A stretch of 34,088 nucleotides of DNA from Nitrospira sp. Its GTDB lineage: Bacteria; Nitrospirota; Nitrospiria; Nitrospirales; Nitrospiraceae. Positions 24,074 to 32,377 of this stretch are shown here, piece after piece. The stretch spans positions 1 to 34,088 of the forward strand of contig JAHBWU010000044.1 in NCBI GenBank assembly GCA_019636835.1, written 5' to 3'. The notes below the pieces were generated by a model that did not search any database, was not told where the DNA came from, and saw nothing but the letters and a program-made list of their open reading frames with translations. Within the stretch, counting starts at the first letter, position 1. Every line of letters begins with the position of its first letter. The position numbers and the translations under genes are program-made.

Positions 24074-24880
24074 GTGGACACTCAGGCCGAAGATTTTGAG
24101 CAGACAGAGCTCCCATACCAGGTCCGCATCGAAAACTTCGAAGGACCACTGGATCTGCTGCTGCATCTCATCAAGAAGAATGAGATCAACATCTACGATA
24201 TTCCGGTCGCGATGATTGCACAACAATACCTCGGGTATCTGGAGGCGATGGAGGAACTCAATCTCAACGTGGCAGGGGATTTTTTGGTCATGGCGGCGAC
24301 GTTATTGCAGATCAAATCAAAAATGCTGCTGCCGGCGGATGAGACGGCCGACGACGACGAAGAGGGGCCGGACCCGCGGGAAGAGCTCGTTCGACGGTTG
24401 CTGGAATATAAGGCTTTCAAAGAGGCGGCACGTCAGCTCGATGACCAGGAAAAGATATGGCGTGAGGTCTTTTGGCGTGAGCAAGCTCCAGTAGTCGAAG
24501 AGGTTGAAGAGGATCTTCCGTTAGAGAATGTCTCGTTGTTTGATCTGGTCGATGCGCTCAAGGAAGTGCTGGAGCGGAATCCGAACAGTCGGCTCATCGA
24601 GATCGTTCCCGACAATCTCACGGTTCGCGAGCGGATGAACCTCATACTGGAAACGCTCGAAGGCAAAGACTCGGTCTCGTTTGCTGCGCTGTTCGAGGGA
24701 TCAAACCATCGCATGGTAGTCGTCGTGACGTTCTTGGCGTTACTTGAATTGATGAGACTGCGGGTTGCTCGTGTGTTCCAAGCGGAAACATTCGGACCGA
24801 TTTTGGTCTCGCGGATGTTTTCTTTGGTGCCCGATCCGGCGGAGCTCGATGATGTCGATGCAGAATGGAGGGGAGCATGA
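24074..24880 (+). CDS. scpA: Segregation and condensation protein ScpA
   Basis: The kleisin subunit of the bacterial SMC condensin complex, bridging SMC heads. The 268-residue protein shows the diagnostic N-terminus YQVRIENFEGPLDLLLHLIKK and then INIYDIPVAMIAQQYL (SMC neck-binding helices), FLVMAATLLQIKSKMLLP, an acidic linker (DETADDDEEGPD), and the C-terminal winged helix (VVTFLALLELMRLRV) that binds the SMC cap. It starts at GTG 24074 with no ribosome-binding site. The end overlaps scpB by 4 nt (ATGA), the classical scpAB arrangement. Confidence 0.96.
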   Translation: MDTQAEDFEQTELPYQVRIENFEGPLDLLLHLIKKNEINIYDIPVAMIAQQYLGYLEAMEELNLNVAGDFLVMAATLLQIKSKMLLPADETADDDEEGPDPREELVRRLLEYKAFKEAARQLDDQEKIWREVFWREQAPVVEEVEEDLPLENVSLFDLVDALKEVLERNPNSRLIEIVPDNLTVRERMNLILETLEGKDSVSFAALFEGSNHRMVVVVTFLALLELMRLRVARVFQAETFGPILVSRMFSLVPDPAELDDVDAEWRGA

Positions 24881-25674
24881 CTCCACTGACGGTGGATGTG
24901 GTTCATGATGTGCCGGAAGCCGACGCGATGAATATTGGAGAGATGAATGGATCGTCTCATGATCAAAGCCTCGATGATAATCCGGTGCACGGCGTGGGGG
25001 AGCTCCAGGCGATTCTGGAAGCACTGCTCTTCGTTTCTTCAGAACCGCTGTCCTTGGCGCGTCTTGTGGCCGTGATGGGGAACGTGCCGAAGGGTGAAGT
25101 GGAAGAGGCATTGCGAAATATCGGTCAGGCGCTTGAGCAAGAAGGGCGCGGGGTGCGACTGACTGTCGTCGCGGGCGGGTACCGTCTCGTCACGAAGCAG
25201 GACTATGCTTCTTGGATCAAGAGGTTGGACAAGGCCAAGACGGCGGCAAAACTCTCCAGATCCGCGCTGGAATCGTTGGCGATCATTGCCTACAAACAAC
25301 CGCTGGTGCGGTCGGAGATCGAAGAAATCCGTGGGGTGGAAACTTCCGGTGTGTTGCGCACGCTGTTAGAACGAAAACTGGTGCGGATCGTCGGACGTAA
25401 AGAAGTTCCCGGCCGCCCGATCATGTACGGGACGACCAAATTCTTTCTTGAACATTTCGGCTTGAGCGACCTTTCACAACTGCCGCCTCTTCGTGAGTTC
25501 AAGGAGCTTGGCGAGGCAGAACAATCACTTCTTCCGATGGAGAGTGGGGACGTTTCATCCGGGGAGGTGTCGATCGAGACGCTTGAGACAGGGGAGGAGC
25601 CGTCCGTGAACGGTGAGTTTCAACCGTCCGTTCCTCTCGATGAGGTATTGGATCCTCTCCCTACAGCTCGATAG
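24877..25674 (+). CDS. scpB: Segregation and condensation protein ScpB
   Basis: ScpB dimerises and binds the ScpA linker in the SMC complex. Start at 24877 (ATGA overlap with scpA) with GGAGG 5 nt upstream; an ATG at 24865 is also in frame. The 265-residue protein has an N-terminal spacer of ~35 residues, then the two winged-helix domains: LQAILEALLFVSSEPLSLARL to GGYRLVTKQDYASW, and KLSRSALESLAIIAYKQPL with a RSEIEEIRGV and VRIVGRKEVPGRPIMYGTT signature. A Ser/Glu-rich tail of about 65 residues after FKELGEAEQ is longer than in the Bacillus protein. Confidence 0.95.
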   Translation: MTPLTVDVVHDVPEADAMNIGEMNGSSHDQSLDDNPVHGVGELQAILEALLFVSSEPLSLARLVAVMGNVPKGEVEEALRNIGQALEQEGRGVRLTVVAGGYRLVTKQDYASWIKRLDKAKTAAKLSRSALESLAIIAYKQPLVRSEIEEIRGVETSGVLRTLLERKLVRIVGRKEVPGRPIMYGTTKFFLEHFGLSDLSQLPPLREFKELGEAEQSLLPMESGDVSSGEVSIETLETGEEPSVNGEFQPSVPLDEVLDPLPTAR

Positions 25675-25745
25675 CGAACGAAAACCCATCTTGAATTTGC
25701 GGACAGGTGCGTTCCTGGGTTACAGGTCTCCGGGTTCTAACCTGG

Positions 25746-26672
25746 CTAAGGGATGGATTTCTTCTTAGGTGGAGAATTCTTGAGGCGCTGGAGTTCAGCC
25801 TCCTGCTCATCCACTTTCTTCCTGAGGGCCTTCATCTCTTCCTTAAAGGCCTGCAGGTCTGCGTCCTGTTTCCCGATCGGAGGCGCTTGAGCAGGAATCG
25901 TTTGTGATGGAGGCGCCGGCGCTGTAACCACCGGGACCGGTTGAACGGCGGGAGGTGAAGGAGCCGCAAGTACTCTCGCCAGCAGTTGATAGTCGATGGC
26001 GAGCGACCGATCTTCGGATTTTCCAATCAAGCTCGACCGATCGTATATGTCGGGACGCACGGCAGCTTCCGGTAGGAATGTAACCTCTCGGTCACGGAGG
26101 CCATCGGTGTCCGGGAGCGGGCGAGGTTCCTTTTGGCTGGCGTTGGACTTTTTCCCTGGGCGATATCGGTACTGAGTCAACGTGAAATGCAGCGACAAGC
26201 CGTCTGCGAACAGATAGCCGGACGTGGTTTCTCTATTCTGACCGACCTGTTGCGACCGTGAAATCTCCGGAGCGGAATAGACGTGAAATCCCACCCGCTG
26301 ATCAGGGGTCGCTTGGGCGAGGGCAGTGGCAATGTGCGGGGTCAAGAACGCGATATCATCCTCGGAGAAGGTGCGAATATCGTTCAGGTTCGTTGACTTC
26401 AAGGCCTTACCCAGTAGCAATAGGAGGCCGGTTTTTTCTTTCGTGTGTATGCCGCGCAAGATATCTGCGATGGTCGTCTCGGACAATTTGATGGGATGTG
26501 CAGCTTGGAAGGAAGTGTCTGAGGCATTCTCAAGGAACACCGTGCCAAGGGCCGCTTCGTGAATGGGAGTGGAGGGACGAGAGCCGGCACAGCCATCGAC
26601 AATGAAGCCCAAACAACCTAGGGTCAACAGGCACAGCGTCTGCTTAAGGAAAGAATATTGTGTATAGCTCAT
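25746..26672 (-). CDS. Putative lipoprotein with C-terminal coiled coil
   Basis: A 308-residue exported protein. The N-terminal hydrophobic segment ends in FIVDGC, so Cys28 is a plausible lipidation site. Residues about 40-215 form an unrecognised folded part (SETTIADILRGIHTKEK, SEDDIAFLTPHIATALA, VGFHVYSAPE, SGYLFADGLSLHFTLTQYRY). A proline-rich linker (PSPPAVQPVPVV, APAPPSQT) and a coiled coil (LQAFKEEMKALRKKVDEQEA) close it. The wording of the middle part suggests a conserved envelope domain, but I cannot name it. It reads away from the urt operon; its promoter region holds a 12-bp palindrome. Confidence 0.7.
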   Translation of the reverse strand: MSYTQYSFLKQTLCLLTLGCLGFIVDGCAGSRPSTPIHEAALGTVFLENASDTSFQAAHPIKLSETTIADILRGIHTKEKTGLLLLLGKALKSTNLNDIRTFSEDDIAFLTPHIATALAQATPDQRVGFHVYSAPEISRSQQVGQNRETTSGYLFADGLSLHFTLTQYRYRPGKKSNASQKEPRPLPDTDGLRDREVTFLPEAAVRPDIYDRSSLIGKSEDRSLAIDYQLLARVLAAPSPPAVQPVPVVTAPAPPSQTIPAQAPPIGKQDADLQAFKEEMKALRKKVDEQEAELQRLKNSPPKKKSIP

Positions 26673-26681
26673 GGCCTCGCA

Positions 26682-26693
26682 TCACACGTGTGA
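26682..26693. promoter_or_regulatory. 12-bp palindrome TCACACGTGTGA in the lipoprotein leader
   Basis: A perfect palindrome lying between the predicted transcription start and the ATG of the minus-strand lipoprotein gene. It looks like an operator or an RNA-level site; the binding protein is unknown. Confidence 0.35.
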
Positions 26694-26706
26694 ATAAAAA
26701 ATTTGT

Positions 26707-26735
26707 AGTGTAGCAGGAACATCCGACAAAAACAA
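26707..26735 (-). promoter_or_regulatory. Candidate promoter of the lipoprotein gene
   Basis: On the minus strand TTGTTT (26735-26730), 17-bp spacer, TACACT (26712-26707), preceded by TGC. The same TGCTACACT box is found ahead of the peptidase gene at 11736-11744. Leader about 27 nt. Confidence 0.45.
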
Positions 26736-26765
26736 AAGGCGGAGGTCCTTCGGTAGATTCTCAAG

Positions 26766-26810
26766 TATCCCTCAGGGGTGTACCGTCGTTCATTCAGGGT
26801 TTCCCTGATA
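26766..26810. promoter_or_regulatory. Two CCCT/AGGG palindromes upstream of urtA
   Basis: CCCTCAGGG (26769-26777, within TATCCCTCAGGGGTGTA) and TCAGGGTTTCCCTGA (26794-26808) are inverted-repeat sites about 28 bp apart centre to centre, in the divergent gap between the lipoprotein gene and urtA. The paired layout is typical of a dimeric regulator. The first resembles heptamer pairs bound by NarL/LuxR-type response regulators, but no regulator gene is in view. Confidence 0.35.
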
Positions 26811-27001
26811 GGATCCAGGGGGGCCTTCTGGCATGGTGCATCACAACTTAGTGCAATGATTAATGATTGATATCACATCCGATGGAATGGAGTGTCAAGA
26901 ACGCCTTCGTCCGGATCTTGTTGTGATTCTTGAAGTGTTCGACAAGCGCAATCATTTGGCTCTTTTATAAACAGTCGTTTAAAATAGGTCATAGAGGTCA
27001 T

Positions 27002-27013
27002 GTTGTATACAAC
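27002..27013. promoter_or_regulatory. 12-bp palindrome GTTGTATACAAC upstream of urtA
   Basis: A perfect palindrome in the 0.7-kb gap ahead of urtA (26673-27368), about 30 bp downstream of a TTTATAAA stretch. It is GntR-operator-like in form (TTGTATACAA). The rest of this gap holds the sites listed separately, a CGGCGT/ACGCCG hairpin at 27218-27230 and a possible leader peptide, but no convincing large gene. Confidence 0.35.
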
Positions 27014-27190
27014 CTCATCGCCTTGCGGAGCGAGCGAGTTGAATGAAATTAGGAGCAAGTGGAGCAGCAGATCATTCGGTGGCGCACTTCCCGTACAACG
27101 TACATTACACGTAAACATCCATCCTTCGCCCCTCTGGTTAGTTCAGATGATTTCCACTGGCTCCTTGACGTTCTTAAAGAAAGGAGGGAA

Positions 27191-27265
27191 ATGAGTCTGT
27201 TCATGGTCCAGATAGTTCGGCGTAACGCCGTGCAGCAGTCGGATCGAAGAAGCGTTTCCCTCTAA
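27191..27265 (+). CDS. Possible 24-aa leader peptide before urtA
   Basis: ATG at 27191 follows AGGAGG (27182-27187) by 3 nt and opens a 24-codon frame (MSLFMVQIVRRNAVQQ...) ending 103 bp before urtA. The strong purine run is the only support; spacing is short and composition is unremarkable. A hairpin (27218-27230) lies inside it. It may be an upstream ORF or chance. Confidence 0.25.
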   Translation: MSLFMVQIVRRNAVQQSDRRSVSL

Positions 27266-27368
27266 AAGGCTAATGCAGGCGGCCGATCGTTTCGGAGATT
27301 AGGTTCTAGGCGAATGAGCATCAACCAGAAGTTTGCAACTCACGGCATACGAAAAGGAGTGATGCAAC

Positions 27369-28739
27369 ATGGACAAGAAAGTCTCACAGGATTCACAGAA
27401 CGTCAACGAAGCGGTAACCCCTACCGAAGAAGCCGGATCATCGCGAAGAGAATTCCTAGGGCAGAGTGGACGGGTGGCGGCAGGAGTCGGCGTGGCGGCG
27501 CTATTGGGAAATCTGGGTAACTATGCCCTGTCCTATGCGGCCGGTGGTCCCCCGATTAAGATCGGCGTACTACATTCTTTGAGCGGTACGATGGCGATCA
27601 GCGAAGTGTCGCTGCGCGATGTTGTGCTGATGGCGGTTGAAGAAATCAATAAGGCGGGCGGTGTCATGGGGCGTCAGGTCGAGGCGAAGGTCGTCGATCC
27701 TGCGTCGAATTGGGATCTGTTTGCCGAGAAAGCCAAGCAGCTGCTCTTGGAAGACAAAGTATCCGTGGTGTTCGGCTGTTGGACATCGGTCAGCCGGAAA
27801 TCCGTGCTGCCGGTCTTCGAAAAGAACAACGGGCTGCTCTTCTATCCTGTCCAATACGAGGGTGAGGAATGTTCACGCAACGTGTTCTACACCGGGGCGG
27901 CGGTCAATCAACAGGCGGCTCCCGCCGTGGAATACTTGATGAGCCAGGAGGGGGGGAACTACAAGAAGTTTTATCTCTTAGGCACCGATTACGTGTATCC
28001 GCGCACGACGAACAAGATTCTGCGTGCCATGTTGTTGGCCAAGAAAGTGCCTGCTTCCAATATTGAAGAAGAATATACGCCGTTCCATCACCAGGACTAT
28101 CAAACCATCTGCGGAAAGATCAAGAAGTTTGCAGCAGGCGGCGGAGCCGCCGTCATCAGTACCATCAATGGTGACAGTAATGTGCCGTTCTATAAGGAAT
28201 TCGGCAACCAGGGATTACGGGCGGAAGATGCACCGATCATGGCTTTCAGCGTTGCCGAAGACGAACTACGCGGGATGGATACCAGTGCGCTGGTCGGGCA
28301 TTTGGCTGCGTGGAACTACTATCAAAGCGTGGATACGCCGCAAAACAAGAAGTTCGTGGCGAACTTCAAGGCCTATTGCAAGAGAAATAATCTGCCGGAT
28401 GGAGAAAACCGAGTCACCGACGATCCGATCGAAGCCGCGTATTTCGGCGTCTATGTGTGGAAGCAGGCGGTTGAAAAGGCCGGAGACATCGGAGTAGACA
28501 AAGTCCGAAAGGCCGTTTACGGGCAAAAATTCCTGGCACCAGGCGGCCAGATCATGATGGATGAAGCGAACCAGCACACGCATAAACCGGTGCTGATCGG
28601 CGAAATCCTTAAAGACGGTCAGTTCAAGGTCATTCACCGGTCCAAAGGATTGGTGAAGCCTGAACCGTGGAGTGAGTATACGAATCCTGAAAAGGGTTGC
28701 GATTGGATTAATCATCAAGGAACCTATCAAAAGAAATAA
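27369..28739 (+). CDS. urtA: Urea ABC transporter substrate-binding protein UrtA
   Basis: The periplasmic urea receptor of the UrtABCDE importer. The 456-residue protein carries a twin-arginine signal (SRREFLGQSG, Arg26-Arg27, then AAGVGVAALLG), so it is exported folded. The mature part is a type I periplasmic-binding fold of the amide/branched-chain amino-acid class: IKIGVLHSLSGTMAISE, ELNKAGG-like EEINKAGGVMGRQ, VFGCWTSVSRKSVLPVFE, LLFYPVQYEGEE, FHHQDYQTI, and a C-terminal NQHTHKPVLIGEI. These match UrtA rather than LivJ. AAGGAG lies 8 nt before the ATG. It leads a five-gene operon; a 147-bp gap separates it from urtB. Confidence 0.95.
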   Translation: MDKKVSQDSQNVNEAVTPTEEAGSSRREFLGQSGRVAAGVGVAALLGNLGNYALSYAAGGPPIKIGVLHSLSGTMAISEVSLRDVVLMAVEEINKAGGVMGRQVEAKVVDPASNWDLFAEKAKQLLLEDKVSVVFGCWTSVSRKSVLPVFEKNNGLLFYPVQYEGEECSRNVFYTGAAVNQQAAPAVEYLMSQEGGNYKKFYLLGTDYVYPRTTNKILRAMLLAKKVPASNIEEEYTPFHHQDYQTICGKIKKFAAGGGAAVISTINGDSNVPFYKEFGNQGLRAEDAPIMAFSVAEDELRGMDTSALVGHLAAWNYYQSVDTPQNKKFVANFKAYCKRNNLPDGENRVTDDPIEAAYFGVYVWKQAVEKAGDIGVDKVRKAVYGQKFLAPGGQIMMDEANQHTHKPVLIGEILKDGQFKVIHRSKGLVKPEPWSEYTNPEKGCDWINHQGTYQKK

Positions 28740-28825
28740 GATCGGGACGCAAGGCAGTTCCTTGTTTCGTGAACCGTTCTAACGATGGGGCCTGTCCGTA
28801 GGAAACGGGCTGGAATCTCTTGAGC

Positions 28826-28841
28826 GGAGGTTCCGGCCTCC
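28826..28841 (+). other. Intercistronic hairpin between urtA and urtB
   Basis: GGAGG (28826-28830) pairs with CCTCC (28837-28841) around TTCCGG, in a 147-bp gap that is otherwise gene-free. Such hairpins often protect the upstream mRNA or partly stop transcription, allowing more UrtA than permease. No T-run follows. Confidence 0.3.
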
Positions 28842-28886
28842 TGTCGGCTGCGCCTCTCGGCAAGATACCGCAGGGAGGTTAAGTTG

Positions 28887-30467
28887 GTGATGAGTTTGGC
28901 GGGCATCCCGAGGAAACTACTTGTACTGGTCGTACTGCTTCTCTCAGTGCTCGGGCTTTGTCTACAGTCGGCATTGGCGGCTGACGAAGCGGACCATATA
29001 GCTTCAACCGTAGTCTCCTCCGCCGATCCAATCGAACAGGCGCTCCTCGACGTGAAGAGTGAAGATGCAGCGGTCCGTAGTAAGGCGGTCGCGCTCCTGA
29101 TCGAAAAAGGAGATGCGAGCCTTATCCCCAAACTTGATGCGATCCGTGCGGAAGCCGATCGGGCGATTCGAGTAGCCATTAAGCCGGTTATCGATTTGCT
29201 CAAAAATCGCGCAAACCTCACGAGTGAACAATCGGATACCAGACGTTCGGCCGCCGCTGATTTGGTGGGCACGGGGCGGCCGGAAGCCATTACCTGGCTG
29301 GAGCAGGCTGCCGCGAAGGAGCCAGTCTGGTGGGTCAAGTATACGATGGAGGAATCCGCGCAACTGATTCAACTTCGTTCTGAGGATCAAGCTGTGCAGT
29401 TGGTTGCCGTCAAGAAGCTCGGGGAACTCCGAAGTCAGAATGGACTGTCAGCGCTCAAAGAATTTGTTGAAGCAGGTGCCCAAAGTGGGGCGACCAATGA
29501 GCAGAGAGCGTTGGCAGAAGCGGCCCAAACCTCGGTTGAACGAATTGACTCCTGGAGTCGGTGGGCAAGCGTCATGGAGACACTCTTCCGGGGAGTCAGT
29601 CTCAGTTCCATTCTCTTGATCATGTCCCTTGGGCTGGCCATCGTCTTCGGTCTAATGGGTGTGATCAACATGGCGCACGGCGAACTGATGATGATCGGCG
29701 CGTACGCCACATTCGTCACGCAACAAGCTTTCATCGCCTGGTTTTCTCCTGAGATGTTTGACTGGTACTTCCCTGTGGCGTTGCCAGTGGCCTTTGTGAC
29801 GGCCGCTGCATTCGGATGGGTTCTCGAAGCTACCGTGATCCGTTTTCTTTACGGAAGATTGCTCGAAACTCTTTTGGCGACATGGGGAGTCAGTTTGATC
29901 CTGATGCAGGCGGCCCGAGTATACTTCGGCGATCTGACCGCGGTGATCGCCCCGCAGGCCTTGCGAGGTGGTGCACAGGTGATGGTGGGAGTCTATCTTC
30001 CTTACAACCGGATTTTCATCATCGTGCTGTCGACGATTTGTGTCCTGGGGATTTACTTCTTGCTCTTCCGGTCGAACCTTGGGATTCGGGTACGGTCGGT
30101 CACGCAGAATCGCAATATGAGCGCCTGTCTCGGCATCCCGACCAGAAAAGTCGACTCCTATACCTTTGCCTTTGCATCGGGGTTGGCCGGCATTGCGGGC
30201 TGGGCGCTCACGATGGTGGGGAATGTTGATCCGGGACTCGGGCAGAATTACATCGTCGATTCGTTCATGGTTGTGGTGACCGGGGGAGTTGGAAAGCTCG
30301 CCGGGACAATCTGGGCTTCATTAGGAATCGGCGGACTGAACAAACTGATCGAGCCGGTCAGTGGGGCGGTCTACGGGAAGGTCTTTATCCTGGTCGGTGT
30401 GATTTTATTCCTGCAGTGGCGGCCGCAAGGTCTGTTCGCAGCCAAAGGACGGAACGCCGATGCCTGA
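28887..30467 (+). CDS. urtB: Urea ABC transporter permease UrtB
   Basis: One of the two inner-membrane permeases of the urea importer. The 526-residue protein (from GTG 28887; TTG 28884 and ATG 28890 are alternatives, GGGAGG at 28873-28878) has a signal-like first helix (LLVLVVLLLSVLGL). An extra periplasmic region of about 200 residues with HEAT-like helices follows (SADPIEQALLDVKSEDAAVR, LEQAAAKEPVWWVKYTMEE), a known trait of UrtB. The LivH-like membrane core then shows SSILLIMSLGLAIVFGLMG, VINMAHGELMMIGAY, ETLLATWGVSLILMQ and MVVVTGGVGKLAGT. It overlaps urtC by 8 nt. Confidence 0.94.
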   Translation: MMSLAGIPRKLLVLVVLLLSVLGLCLQSALAADEADHIASTVVSSADPIEQALLDVKSEDAAVRSKAVALLIEKGDASLIPKLDAIRAEADRAIRVAIKPVIDLLKNRANLTSEQSDTRRSAAADLVGTGRPEAITWLEQAAAKEPVWWVKYTMEESAQLIQLRSEDQAVQLVAVKKLGELRSQNGLSALKEFVEAGAQSGATNEQRALAEAAQTSVERIDSWSRWASVMETLFRGVSLSSILLIMSLGLAIVFGLMGVINMAHGELMMIGAYATFVTQQAFIAWFSPEMFDWYFPVALPVAFVTAAAFGWVLEATVIRFLYGRLLETLLATWGVSLILMQAARVYFGDLTAVIAPQALRGGAQVMVGVYLPYNRIFIIVLSTICVLGIYFLLFRSNLGIRVRSVTQNRNMSACLGIPTRKVDSYTFAFASGLAGIAGWALTMVGNVDPGLGQNYIVDSFMVVVTGGVGKLAGTIWASLGIGGLNKLIEPVSGAVYGKVFILVGVILFLQWRPQGLFAAKGRNADA

Positions 30468-31593
30468 ACAAGCGGTCGCTCGCCAAGACAGCCGCGAGAC
30501 GTTGTCATTCTACGTGGTCGGGGCCTTGTTCTTGATCGTCGTCCCGCTGCTGAATGTGTTGCCGGCTGAAGATTCCTGGCTGCACATTTCCGACTTTCGT
30601 CTCAATCAGTTCGGCAAATTTTTGGCCTTTGCCATTCTGGCTCTCGGACTGGATCTCATCTGGGGCTATTGCGGTGTCCTCAGTCTAGGTCAGGGGGTAT
30701 TTTTCGGCTTTGGTGCCTATTGTATGGGTATGTATCTATCGCTGCAAATCGGGAAGGAAAGTGTGTACGGAAGTGAACTGCCGGACTTCATGGTCTGGAC
30801 CCAGGTCAAGGAGCTGCCTCTTTTTTGGTATCCATTCAAAAATTTTATCGGCGGCTTCTTGGGGGCGATGCTCGTCCCGATGCTCTTCGCGACAATATTC
30901 GGATTTCTCGCATTTCGAAGCAGAATCAAGGGTGTGTACTTCGCGATCATCACGCAGGCTTTGGCATTTGCGGCTTGGCTGGTCTTCAATCGGAACGAGA
31001 CGCGGCTCGGTGGAACCAATGGATTGACGGATTTTAAACAATTGCTCGGTTTTCGGCTTTCCGATCCATCGACGCAACGGGGGCTGTATATTCTGACAGT
31101 CCTGGCCCTTGCTGCCTCCTACATGCTTTGCCGCTGGATTGTCGCATCGCGAGCAGGAAACGTGCTGATTGCGATAAGAGACAGCGAATCGCGAGTCACA
31201 TTTTCGGGGTACACCCCCTGGAAGTACAAGCTCTTCGTGTTTGTCGTGGCAGCGGGGCTCGCGGGATTAGCGGGAATGCTCTATGTGCCGCAGGTCGGCA
31301 TCATTACACCGGCACAGATCGGGGTCTTGCCGTCACTTGAGGTGGTCATCTGGGTGGCAGTCGGAGGGCGCGGCACGTTGATCGGGGCGATCCTGGGAGC
31401 TGTGGCCGTCAACTATGGCCGCAGCGTGTTGACGAACTATTTCCCGGAGGCCTGGCCGTTTATTCTGGGCGGGCTTTTCGTGGTCGTGGTGACGATGTTC
31501 CCCGATGGACTGGTGGGGATGATTCGGAAATTAAGCGACCGAAAGAAGACGCCATCGCCTTTGATCAAGGCTGAAGGGAGTACGGCGGCGTGA
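30460..31593 (+). CDS. urtC: Urea ABC transporter permease UrtC
   Basis: The second permease, LivM-like, 377 residues with about eight to ten membrane segments. Landmarks are FAILALGLDLIWGYCGVLSL followed by GQGVFFGFGAYCMGMYL, FRSRIKGVYFAIITQALAFA, ETRLGGTNGLTDF, and the cytoplasmic coupling loop RDSESRVTFSGY. The region AGLAGMLYVPQVGIITPAQI and VIWVAVGGRGTLIGAILGA matches UrtC well. Its start overlaps urtB by 8 nt and its stop overlaps urtD by 4 nt (GTGA), so the two permeases and first ATPase are translationally coupled. Confidence 0.94.
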   Translation: MPEQAVARQDSRETLSFYVVGALFLIVVPLLNVLPAEDSWLHISDFRLNQFGKFLAFAILALGLDLIWGYCGVLSLGQGVFFGFGAYCMGMYLSLQIGKESVYGSELPDFMVWTQVKELPLFWYPFKNFIGGFLGAMLVPMLFATIFGFLAFRSRIKGVYFAIITQALAFAAWLVFNRNETRLGGTNGLTDFKQLLGFRLSDPSTQRGLYILTVLALAASYMLCRWIVASRAGNVLIAIRDSESRVTFSGYTPWKYKLFVFVVAAGLAGLAGMLYVPQVGIITPAQIGVLPSLEVVIWVAVGGRGTLIGAILGAVAVNYGRSVLTNYFPEAWPFILGGLFVVVVTMFPDGLVGMIRKLSDRKKTPSPLIKAEGSTAA

Positions 31594-32354
31594 CGGATGG
31601 GGATCTGATTCTGAACTGCGAGAACGTGGTCGTCGATTACGACGGGTTCAAGGCCCTGAACAACTGCAATTTCAGCGTTCATTACAACGAGCTTCGTGTC
31701 GTGATCGGTCCGAATGGAGCCGGGAAGACCACATTGCTGGATGTGATTTGTGGCAAGACTAACCCGGCATCCGGCAAAGTCATTTTCGAAAAAGGCGTCA
31801 ATTTGGTCGGCAAGAACGCGGAGGATATCACGAAACTCGGTGTCGGCCGTAAGTTCCAGGCTCCGTCGATCTATGGCAACTTGTCGGTCTGGCAGAACTT
31901 GGATCTTTCGGTTAAGCGGGCGAGCAAGGGCGTCTTTCCAACCTTGATGGGCCGGTCGTCACCGGCAGAGCGAGAACGCATCGATGAGACGCTGGGAACC
32001 ATAGGATTATCGGACTATGCCTATGACCGTGCGGGCTCTTTGTCGCATGGCCAAAAGCAATGGTTGGAGATCGGGATGGTGATCCTGCAAGACCCGTTGC
32101 TCCTGTTGGTCGATGAACCGGTCGCAGGAATGAGTGATAAAGAAACGGAACAGACCGGCCGATTGCTGACGGCCCTGTCTGAAAAACAAGCGATCGTGGT
32201 GATTGAACATGACATGGACTTCGTCCGGCAGATCGCGCGCATCGTCACCGTATTGGCGGAGGGAACGGTCATCTGTGAAGGAACAGTCGAAAAAGTTCAA
32301 GCTGATGATCATGTCCGAGAAATTTACCTTGGCCGGGCCAAGGTAGCGCATTAA
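31590..32354 (+). CDS. urtD: Urea ABC transporter ATPase UrtD
   Basis: A cytoplasmic ATPase of the LivG type, 254 residues. Walker A GPNGAGKTT (about residues 39-47), Q-loop in KFQAPSIYGNLSVWQNL, the UrtD-specific signature LSHGQKQWLEIGM (about 150-162), Walker B LLLVDEPVAGMS and the switch His in VVIEHDMDFVRQIA are all present. The glutamine/tryptophan form of the ABC signature distinguishes UrtD from LivG. It starts at GTG overlapping the urtC stop. Together with UrtE it powers uptake. Confidence 0.95.
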   Translation: MTDGDLILNCENVVVDYDGFKALNNCNFSVHYNELRVVIGPNGAGKTTLLDVICGKTNPASGKVIFEKGVNLVGKNAEDITKLGVGRKFQAPSIYGNLSVWQNLDLSVKRASKGVFPTLMGRSSPAERERIDETLGTIGLSDYAYDRAGSLSHGQKQWLEIGMVILQDPLLLLVDEPVAGMSDKETEQTGRLLTALSEKQAIVVIEHDMDFVRQIARIVTVLAEGTVICEGTVEKVQADDHVREIYLGRAKVAH

Positions 32355-32377
32355 TTTCAGAACGGAAACGGTCGGCA

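Noticed and set aside
26821..26860. TGGCATGG-GCAT stretch considered as a sigma-54 promoter for urtA
   Set aside because: GG and GC elements are 6 bp apart rather than the required 10, and no other GG-N10-GC was found in the gap.
27000..27194. Plus-strand frame of 64 codons upstream of urtA
   Set aside because: No ribosome-binding site, no recognisable features, spans the palindrome at 27002; likely chance.
28740..28886. Guanidine (ykkC-type) riboswitch between urtA and urtB
   Set aside because: The gap lacks the conserved ykkC sequence blocks; only short hairpins are present.
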